DNA from: Janibacter melonis
GTDB lineage: Bacteria; Actinomycetota; Actinomycetes; Actinomycetales; Dermatophilaceae
DNA length: 64,000 nt
Reading direction: 5' to 3'
Assembly: GCF_020567375.1 (NCBI RefSeq)
Contig: NZ_JAJBZM010000001.1
Coordinates: 975,935 to 1,039,934, forward strand
The notes under the pieces: generated by a model
The model's database searches: none
Told to the model about the DNA's origin: nothing
The model's input: only the letters and a program-made list of their open reading frames with translations
Part shown: piece after piece, positions 58,344 through 64,000 of the stretch
How the letters are laid out: each line of letters starts with the position of its first letter
Position numbering within the stretch: the first letter of the stretch is position 1
Made by a program: the position numbers and the translations under genes

Positions 58344-60461
58344 TCAGGGGGTCTGCGAGGGCTCTCGGCCGGCGACGATCGCGAGCACGTCCTCGCCGTA
58401 CTGGTCGAGCTTGCGCGCCCCGACCCCGCTGATGGCGAGCAGCCCTCGGGTGTCCTTCGGCTCGGCCTCGGCGATCGCCTCGAGGGTCGCGTCGGTGAAG
58501 ACGACGAAGGCGGGCACGGCCTGGGTCTTCGACAGCTCGCGGCGCCATGCGACGAGCCGCTCGTAGAGGGCCTCGTCGTAGGTGGGCGGGCAGGCGGGGC
58601 AGCGCCCGGAGGCGCGCTGGGTCGCGGTGACGAGCTCGGCGCCGCACCCCTTGCAGTGCCGCACCCGGGCGGTGCGGGCCGTGCGACCGCCGCCCGAGCC
58701 ACGGCCCCCGCCGCTGCGCTTGGGCTCGGAGATGGCGCCCTCGCCGAGGACCTCCGACAGCGGGGCGAGGAAGCGGCTGACGCGCCGGCTAGGGCGCGCC
58801 CCGGGGGTGCGCGCCCGGGCCCACGACAGGTGCAGCTCGTCACGGGCACGGGTGAGCCCGACGTAGAGCAGCCGGCGCTCCTCCTCGATCTCGTCGAGGC
58901 CCTCGGCCATGACGATGGGCATGAGCCCGTCGGAGCAGCCGACGAGGTGGACGACGGGCCACTCGAGCCCCTTCGCCGCGTGCAGGGAGGCGAGGGTCAC
59001 GCCGTCGACGGCGGGCGCGTGCTGCGCGGCGGCCCGCTCGTCGAGCTCGCGCACGAGATCGGCGACCCGGGTCGTCGGGGTCGTCGCGGCGAGCGACTCG
59101 GCGAGGTCGACGAGAGCCTTGAGCGACTCCCACCGGGCCCGCACGGCACCCGAGCTCGCCGGCGGCTCCGGCTGCCAGCCGACACCGGTGAGCACGTCGG
59201 CGACGAGATGGCCCAGGGCCGCCTCGCCGTCGTCGGTGCGCGCGGCGCCGCGCAGCAGGACGATGGCGTCACGGACCTCGCGGCGGGAGAAGAAGCGCTC
59301 GCCGCCGCGCACGAGGTAGGGCACGCCGACCTCGGACAGGGCCGACTCGAGCGCCTCCGACTGGCCGTTGGTGCGGAAGAGCACCGCGATGTCGCTCGCG
59401 GGGGTGCCGGCCTCGACCCGGCGACGGATCTCGCCGGCGACCCAGGCGGCCTCCGCCGGGTCGTCGTCGAGCGCCGTGAGCGTGGGCGCGGACCCGCCCG
59501 AACGCTGCGCGGCGAGCTCGACCCCGGCGCTGCGCCGGCTCACCGGGGCGGTCGAGAGCATGCGGTTGGCGAGGTCGACGACCTGAGGGGTCGAGCGGTA
59601 GTTGCGCACGAGCCGCACGGTCTGCGCCCCCGCGTGGGTGCGCCCGAAGTCGAGCAGGTGGCGCGGGCTGGCGCCGGTGAAGGAGTAGATCGTCTGCATC
59701 GGGTCGCCGACGACGCACACCTCGTGACGTCCGCCGAGCCACAGCTCGAGGAGGCGCTGCTGCAGCGCGTTGACGTCCTGGTACTCGTCGACGACGAAGT
59801 GGCGGTACTGCTGGCGCACGGTCGCGGCGATGTCCTCGCGATCCTGGAGGATGCCGACGGTGAGCAGCAGGACGTCCTCGAAGTCGATGACCCCGCGCTC
59901 GCCCTTGACCTCCTCGTAGACCCCGAGCAGCCGCGCCATGCCGCTCTCGTCCATGCCCGGCGGCTCACGTCGCGCTCGCCGGGCCGCCGCGGCGTAGGTC
60001 TCGGGGGTGAGCAGGCTGACCTTCGCCCACTCGACCTCGGAGGCGATGTCGCGCAGCTCGGTGCGGTCGAGGCGCAGCTGCAGGCGCGAGGCGGCCTCGG
60101 CGACGACCGACGCCTTGTGCGGCAGGATCTCCGGCGCCGCTCCGCCGATGGCCTGGGGCCAGAAGTAGTGCAGCTGGCGAAGGGCCGCCGCGTGGAAGGT
60201 GCGGGCCTGGACCCCGCCGACACCGAGGTCGCGCAGCCGGACCCGCATCTCGCCCGCGGCCCGGGCGGTGAAGGTCACGGCGAGCACGCGCTGGGGCTGG
60301 TAGACGCCGCTGTGCACGCCGTAGGCGATGCGGTGGGTGATCGCCCGGGTCTTGCCCGTGCCCGCGCCGGCGAGCACGCACATCGGACCCGTCGGGTGCG
60401 CGGCGACCTCGCGCTGCTCGGGGTCGAGGGCGTCGAGGACGTCGTCTGCGGAGGGGGTCAC
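58344..60461 (-). CDS. uvrD2: ATP-dependent DNA helicase UvrD2
   Basis: A 705-residue superfamily 1A helicase. Motif I is GAGTGKT (32-38), motif II VDEYQDVN, followed by GDPMQTIYSFTGA, LVRNYRST, LASLHAAKGLEW and YVGLTRARDEL. After the motor it has a CxxC pair module (CKGCGAEL and CPAC), a zinc site typical of UvrD2, then a C-terminal HRDC domain (RLVAWRRELSKTQAVPAFVV). The start is GTG at 60461, 12 bases after nudC, without a good ribosome binding site, so translation may depend on nudC. The homologue (Rv3198c) is essential in M. tuberculosis. Confidence 0.95.
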   Translation of the reverse strand: MTPSADDVLDALDPEQREVAAHPTGPMCVLAGAGTGKTRAITHRIAYGVHSGVYQPQRVLAVTFTARAAGEMRVRLRDLGVGGVQARTFHAAALRQLHYFWPQAIGGAAPEILPHKASVVAEAASRLQLRLDRTELRDIASEVEWAKVSLLTPETYAAAARRARREPPGMDESGMARLLGVYEEVKGERGVIDFEDVLLLTVGILQDREDIAATVRQQYRHFVVDEYQDVNALQQRLLELWLGGRHEVCVVGDPMQTIYSFTGASPRHLLDFGRTHAGAQTVRLVRNYRSTPQVVDLANRMLSTAPVSRRSAGVELAAQRSGGSAPTLTALDDDPAEAAWVAGEIRRRVEAGTPASDIAVLFRTNGQSEALESALSEVGVPYLVRGGERFFSRREVRDAIVLLRGAARTDDGEAALGHLVADVLTGVGWQPEPPASSGAVRARWESLKALVDLAESLAATTPTTRVADLVRELDERAAAQHAPAVDGVTLASLHAAKGLEWPVVHLVGCSDGLMPIVMAEGLDEIEEERRLLYVGLTRARDELHLSWARARTPGARPSRRVSRFLAPLSEVLGEGAISEPKRSGGGRGSGGGRTARTARVRHCKGCGAELVTATQRASGRCPACPPTYDEALYERLVAWRRELSKTQAVPAFVVFTDATLEAIAEAEPKDTRGLLAISGVGARKLDQYGEDVLAIVAGREPSQTP

Positions 60462-60473
60462 GACCGCATGGTC

Positions 60474-61382
60474 TCAGAGCGCGCGGACAGCCCCGATGTC
60501 GGAGGGGCGGGTCAGCGGGCCGCCGAACCACTGCTCGATGAGCCGCGCCGAGATCGACACGGGGGCGGGGCGGCGCAGCTCGCCGTGCTCGAAGGCCTCG
60601 GCGAGCTCGGCCCGGGTGAACCACCGGGCGTCGGCGATCTCGGTGCCGTCGGGGGTGAGCTCTGCGGAGGTGGCGCGCGCGGTGAAGCCGACCATGAGCG
60701 AGCCGGGGAAGGGCCAGGGCTGGTCGGCCTGGTAGGTGACGTCGACGACCTCGAGGCCGACCTCCTCGCGCACCTCGCGCGCGACGGCGCCGGCGAGGGT
60801 CTCGCCGGGCTCGACGAAGCCGGCGAGCACCGACATCCGCCCCTGCGGCCAGCCCGCGCCCTGGGCGAGCAGGAGGCGGTCCTCGGCGTCGACGACGGCC
60901 ATGATCACGGCGGGGTCGGTGCGGGGGTGGTGGTCGCTGCCGTCCTGCAGGCAGTGCCGTACCCAGCCCGCCTGCGCGAGCTCGGTCTGGGCGCCGCAGC
61001 GCGGGCAGCGCGGGTGGGTGCGGTGCCAGTTGTCGAGCGCGACGGCCGTCGCGGCGTGCCCGGCCTCCTGCGGGGTGAGCAGGTCGGCGACCTGGCGAAG
61101 GGGGGTCCCCCCGTCCCCGCCGAGCGCGGCGAGGAGGAGGTGGGGACCGAGGCGGCCGAGGAGGGCGAGGTCGCGCCCGGCGTCGCCGGGCTCGACCGGG
61201 CGCGTGGCCAGCCGCGCTCCGTCGCCCGAGCGCTCGACCGCCACGGCCATGCCGCCGGCCTCGAGCACACGGGCCGCGGGGTCGCGTCGCAGCGTCTCGA
61301 GGGCGTCGGGATCGGCGCGCAGGTGCGCCTGACGGTCGAGCACGGCTCCGGAGAAGACGAGCTCGTCGAAGGGGTGCACCAT
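60474..61382 (-). CDS. nudC: NAD(+) diphosphatase / RNA decapping enzyme NudC
   Basis: A 302-residue Nudix enzyme that splits NADH or NAD-capped RNA. A zinc-ribbon part (HPRCPRCGAQTE) leads into the Nudix box GFVEPGETLAGAVAREVREE (with VGL following), and the diagnostic QPWPFPGS motif lies 17 residues beyond. The second zinc pair is degraded: only one Cys is seen in RHCLQDGS. The ATG at 61382 is preferred; a GTG at 61391 would add three residues. The order nudC-uvrD2 matches mycobacteria (Rv3199c-Rv3198c). Confidence 0.95.
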   Translation of the reverse strand: MVHPFDELVFSGAVLDRQAHLRADPDALETLRRDPAARVLEAGGMAVAVERSGDGARLATRPVEPGDAGRDLALLGRLGPHLLLAALGGDGGTPLRQVADLLTPQEAGHAATAVALDNWHRTHPRCPRCGAQTELAQAGWVRHCLQDGSDHHPRTDPAVIMAVVDAEDRLLLAQGAGWPQGRMSVLAGFVEPGETLAGAVAREVREEVGLEVVDVTYQADQPWPFPGSLMVGFTARATSAELTPDGTEIADARWFTRAELAEAFEHGELRRPAPVSISARLIEQWFGGPLTRPSDIGAVRAL

Positions 61383-61449
61383 GCCCGCCACTGTAGATCC
61401 GTCGTGGCGCTCCCCCGCGCCCGGAGCGCCGCGCCGTACCGTGGGGGCC

Positions 61450-62628
61450 GTGACTTCTCCTGCCGGTCGTGGACCTCTCGCCCTCGCCGCGCTGGCCAGC
61501 GCTGCCGTCCCCGGTCTGGACCCGGTGAGCGTCGAGCCCGTCGCTGGTGCGACGGGGGCGCGCTACGACGTCGCCCTCGTGCAGGACGCCGAGCACCGCC
61601 GGTGGGTCATCCGCTGCCCGCGCTCCGCGGCCGCCTCCGCCCAGCTCGAGCAGTCCTCGGCCCTCACCGCGCTCCTCGCGCGCCGCCTGCTCCTGTCCGT
61701 CCCCGTCGTCAAGGGATGGGTGGCGCTGCCCGAAGGGGGACGCGCCGCGGTGCACCACTACCTCGCCGGTCGCCCCGTCGAGCTCGAGCTCCTCGGGCCG
61801 GGCCCGGGTCTGACCGCCAGCCTCGGACGCGCCGTGGCCTCGGTGCACAACCTCGACGTCGCGATCTACGACGAGGCCGGCGCCGCGACCTACGACGCCG
61901 AGGCCTACCGCAGCCGCCGGCTGGCCGACCTCGACCGCGCCGCCGCGACCGGCCGGGTGCCGACCGGTCTGCTCGCGCGGTGGGAGTCCCAGCTCGAGGA
62001 CGTCGGCCGATGGCGCTACAAGCCGACCGCGACGGTCGGGCGGCTCACCGGCGAGCAGGTCCTCGTCGGCGAGGACGAGCAGGGCGAGCTCGTCGTGCGC
62101 GGGCTGCTCGGCTGGGAGGACGCACGGGTCGCCGACCCCGCCGACGACCTCGCCGAGGTCGTCGGCCGGCTCGAACCGGACGCCCTCGACACCTTCATGG
62201 AGGCCTACGCGCACACGCGGGTCGACCGGCCCGACCGGCACCTGCTCGAGCGCGCCCGGCTGTCGTACGAGATGACGCTCGTGCGCCAGATGATGGCGGC
62301 GGTCGCGGCCGGAGACCTCGACCGGGCCGAGGAGCACGCCGCCGCGATGCGTCGCCTGGAGCAGCAGACGGGCAGCCCGGACCAGGCCGACGACACATCC
62401 GCGGGTGCACCCGCGACCTCCGGGGCGGCCCCGGCCGGTGCGAGCCCTGCCGCCGGGCTCGCGGACCTCGACGACGACCAGCAGCTCGACGACCTCGTCG
62501 ACGGGCCCGTCCACGTCGACGTCACCGACGTCGACGTGGTCGGGCAGACCCAGCCGATGGAGGCCAGGCCCACGGGCGAGGAGCCCGACGGGTCCGCCGA
62601 GCCCGGCAGCGGGCCCGTCCGCGGCTGA
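61450..62628 (+). CDS. APH-family phosphotransferase homologue, probable pseudokinase
   Basis: A 392-residue protein of the aminoglycoside/macrolide phosphotransferase fold. The N-lobe (about 25-85) includes ARYDVALVQDAEHRRWVIRC, and the LARRLLLSVP-VKGW and HHYLAGRPVELE segments follow. The catalytic loop, normally HGDLxxxN, reads VGRLTGEQVLVG, and the DxD metal motif reads LGWEDARVADP; thus the catalytic Asp, the following Asn and one metal-binding Asp are missing. The C-terminal 90 residues are Ala/Pro/Asp-rich and disordered-looking. Start GTG at 61450. In mycobacteria a channel gene (Rv3200c) is found in this place. Confidence 0.8.
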   Translation: MTSPAGRGPLALAALASAAVPGLDPVSVEPVAGATGARYDVALVQDAEHRRWVIRCPRSAAASAQLEQSSALTALLARRLLLSVPVVKGWVALPEGGRAAVHHYLAGRPVELELLGPGPGLTASLGRAVASVHNLDVAIYDEAGAATYDAEAYRSRRLADLDRAAATGRVPTGLLARWESQLEDVGRWRYKPTATVGRLTGEQVLVGEDEQGELVVRGLLGWEDARVADPADDLAEVVGRLEPDALDTFMEAYAHTRVDRPDRHLLERARLSYEMTLVRQMMAAVAAGDLDRAEEHAAAMRRLEQQTGSPDQADDTSAGAPATSGAAPAGASPAAGLADLDDDQQLDDLVDGPVHVDVTDVDVVGQTQPMEARPTGEEPDGSAEPGSGPVRG

Positions 62629-62652
62629 CCTCGAGCCGCCCAGGCCTCAGGC

Positions 62653-64000
62653 TCAGGCCTCGTCAGGCCCCAGCAGGGCGGCGATCTCGGCCTCGTCGGC
62701 GAGCGGGGGCTTGACGGTCTCGCCGGTCGCGCCGTAGTAGAAGGCTGCACGCACCTGCTCCGCGGGCAGACCCGTCCAGCGCGCGTACGCCACGCGGTAG
62801 ACGCTCAGCTGCAACGCGGCTGCTGCCGCGCTCTCGCCGGTCGGCGGGCGCCCGGTCTTCCAGTCCACGATGGTCACCCCGCCGTCGGGGTCGGCGAAGA
62901 CCGCGTCGACCCGCCCGCGCACGGCGCGCCCGGAGATCACGACCTCGAGGCTGAGCTCGACCTCGACGGGGGTGCGCTCGGCCCACGGGCTGGCGAGGAA
63001 GCGCTCGCGCAGCGCGGGCAGACCCGGGTCGTCGACCGCGGCGTCGGCCCGACCCGGCAGGTCGTGCACGTCGACCATCGCCGCGGCGCCGTAGTGCTGC
63101 TCGACCCACGCGTGGAAGGCGGTGCCGCGCCGGGTGTGCGGGGAGGGGGCCTGGGGCATGGGCCGACGCAGCCGGGAGGCGAAGTCGGCCTCGTCGCGGG
63201 CCAGGGAGACCAGGGCCGAGGTCGACAGGTGCTCGGGCAGGGCCACCTGGGGCGAACGGCGGGCCCGCGCCGCGTCACGCTCGCGCAGCAGCAGGGTGAT
63301 CTCGTCGTCGAGCGGGTGCCGGTCGGTCGCGCCGTCGAGCGCGGGTGCCCCGCCGAGGACGACGGGCACCGCCTGCTCCATCGCGGGCCGGTCTTCCGAG
63401 GTCACGGGGGCCGGCCACACGACAGCACGTTCGAGCTCGAGGAGGGGGTTGGGCTCGCCGGGCTCGGGCATCGGGGCCTGGGCGATCTGGTGCACGCCGG
63501 GCAGGGCGACGACCTCGTCGAAGAAGCGCGAGGGCAGGCGCGGGGTGCGACCGGTGCTCGCCCATACCGCCGAGGTGAGCAGCAGGTGCTGCCGGGCCCG
63601 GGTGAGCGCGACGTAGGCGAGGCGGCGCTCCTCGGTGATGACCTGCTCACCGCCCGCGCTCTTGAAGGCGTCGACGTCGTCGCGGATCTCGTGCGGGGTG
63701 GCACCGTGCTCGGCGAGCTCGGGCAGCCCCCCGCGGTCGCCGCGCAACGGGTACGGGAGCCCTCCCTCGGTCGCGGCGAGCCAGCCCGGGTCGGTGACCC
63801 GTCCGAGCTCCCAGCCGCCGTCGACGGCGCGCGCCCGGGCCGCGTGCGAGGGGAAGGTGCCCTCGACGAGACCGGGCACGGCGACGACGTCCCACTCGAG
63901 CCCCTTCGCCGCGTGGCAGGTGAGCACCTGCACGGCGTCGGGAGTCGGCTCGACGACGGGCCGGTCGAGGCCGCGCTCCTCGGCGATGGCCGCCTCGACC
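62653..64000 (-). CDS. adnB: AdnB-like ATP-dependent helicase-nuclease, C-terminal part
   Basis: The C-terminal 448 residues of a UvrD-like helicase fused to a RecB-type nuclease; the 5' part runs past the right edge. The helicase end shows VQVLTCHAAKGLEWDVVAVP and LAYVALTRARQHLLL (motifs V and VI). The nuclease domain has GTAFHAWVEQHYG (His), a VDAVFADPDGG (Asp) and VTIVDWKTG (D-x-K), with the QLSVYRVAYARW segment after them, so it looks active. The AdnAB complex resects double-strand breaks in mycobacteria, and the position next to nudC-uvrD2 fits Rv3201c (AdnB). AdnA would lie further right. Confidence 0.88.
   Translation of the reverse strand, partial: VEAAIAEERGLDRPVVEPTPDAVQVLTCHAAKGLEWDVVAVPGLVEGTFPSHAARARAVDGGWELGRVTDPGWLAATEGGLPYPLRGDRGGLPELAEHGATPHEIRDDVDAFKSAGGEQVITEERRLAYVALTRARQHLLLTSAVWASTGRTPRLPSRFFDEVVALPGVHQIAQAPMPEPGEPNPLLELERAVVWPAPVTSEDRPAMEQAVPVVLGGAPALDGATDRHPLDDEITLLLRERDAARARRSPQVALPEHLSTSALVSLARDEADFASRLRRPMPQAPSPHTRRGTAFHAWVEQHYGAAAMVDVHDLPGRADAAVDDPGLPALRERFLASPWAERTPVEVELSLEVVISGRAVRGRVDAVFADPDGGVTIVDWKTGRPPTGESAAAAALQLSVYRVAYARWTGLPAEQVRAAFYYGATGETVKPPLADEAEIAALLGPDEA

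Noticed and set aside
58656-62714. A 1352-codon open frame on the plus strand across uvrD2, nudC and beyond
   Set aside because: It runs through several genes on both strands with low-complexity sequence and no domain; uvrD2 and nudC have full motif sets.

Overview
The window is about 64 kb of very GC-rich DNA (roughly 70% or more by eye) packed with genes of high-GC Gram-positive type: WhiB7, a SigR/RsrA thiol-stress sigma pair, nickel superoxide dismutase with its SodX protease, the 24-residue ribosomal protein bL37, a 13E12-family DUF222/HNH gene with a LexA box, UvrD2, NudC and an AdnB-like helicase-nuclease. Many starts are GTG, and ATGA/GTGA overlaps are common. This points to an actinobacterium, probably an actinomycete of the Intrasporangiaceae type; that last step is inference. 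Much of the right half follows the order known from Mycobacterium tuberculosis Rv3193c-Rv3202c and Rv3221A-Rv3230c (UPF0182, PDZ/Lon-like, DUF2342, ABC1 kinase, whiB7, uvrD2, nudC, adnB; sigH/rshA, SRAP, aroA, rsgA, desA3 and its reductase).

Layout. 1-1954: end of cysD and all of cysN. 2023-3297: a secreted, internally duplicated surface protein. 3451-5108: a dispersed palindromic repeat, an SOS box and the 13E12 HNH gene. 5291-16719: a secreted glycoside hydrolase with a KPKTTA linker, then a tight seven-gene exopolysaccharide operon (CelD/BioF2-like acyltransferase, priming sugar transferase, GT4-GT2 fusion, Wzx flippase, Wzy-Wzz fusion, polysaccharide deacetylase, GT4). 16895-18055: malic enzyme. 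18244-22330: two tandem paralogous secreted metzincin proteases. 22333-23146: sodX-sodN. 23228-26098: two membrane HD-domain proteins preceded by a 45-residue secreted peptide gene. 26287-28640: bL37, galE, rsrA, sigR. 28789-29956: a lone PD-(D/E)XK-like gene between two related 61-62-bp palindromes. 30026-33781: fatty-acid desaturase, its ferredoxin reductase and a divergent PucR regulator. 33762-39048: hydrolase, SRAP protein, DoxX, aroA, rsgA, hisN. 39119-45507: an M16 peptidase pair, NDH-2, gamma-glutamyltransferase and a small zinc ribbon. 45621-47293: a VOC protein and a fused hydrolase behind an operator-like region. 47364-47439: initiator tRNA. 47716-57419: UPF0182, PPA1309, PDZ/Lon-like, DUF2342, Nudix, YgjP-like metallopeptidase, ThiF-like and ABC1 genes. 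57504-64000: a small ORF, whiB7 with a 56-codon uORF and attenuator, uvrD2, nudC, an apparent pseudokinase and the end of an AdnB-like gene.

How the genes work together. The exopolysaccharide operon holds a nearly complete Wzx/Wzy pathway in about 10 kb: priming transferase, glycosyltransferases, flippase, polymerase with built-in chain-length domain, and tailoring deacetylase and acyltransferase. The sigR-rsrA pair has a textbook SigR promoter (GGAAT-N18-GTT) just upstream, which predicts autoregulation. The whiB7 leader has a WhiB7-type promoter, a uORF whose stop codon sits inside a hairpin, and a strong terminator just before the gene, all fitting ribosome-mediated attenuation by translation inhibitors. 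The 45-residue secreted peptide encoded directly ahead of two membrane HD-domain proteins is the arrangement most suggestive of an undescribed signalling system.

Data quality. Two G/C-only stretches (16803-16879 and 26384-26617) sit where terminators of convergent genes should be and look like collapsed or mis-assembled hairpins. The initiator tRNA is one base short in its anticodon stem. Both suggest local sequence errors.
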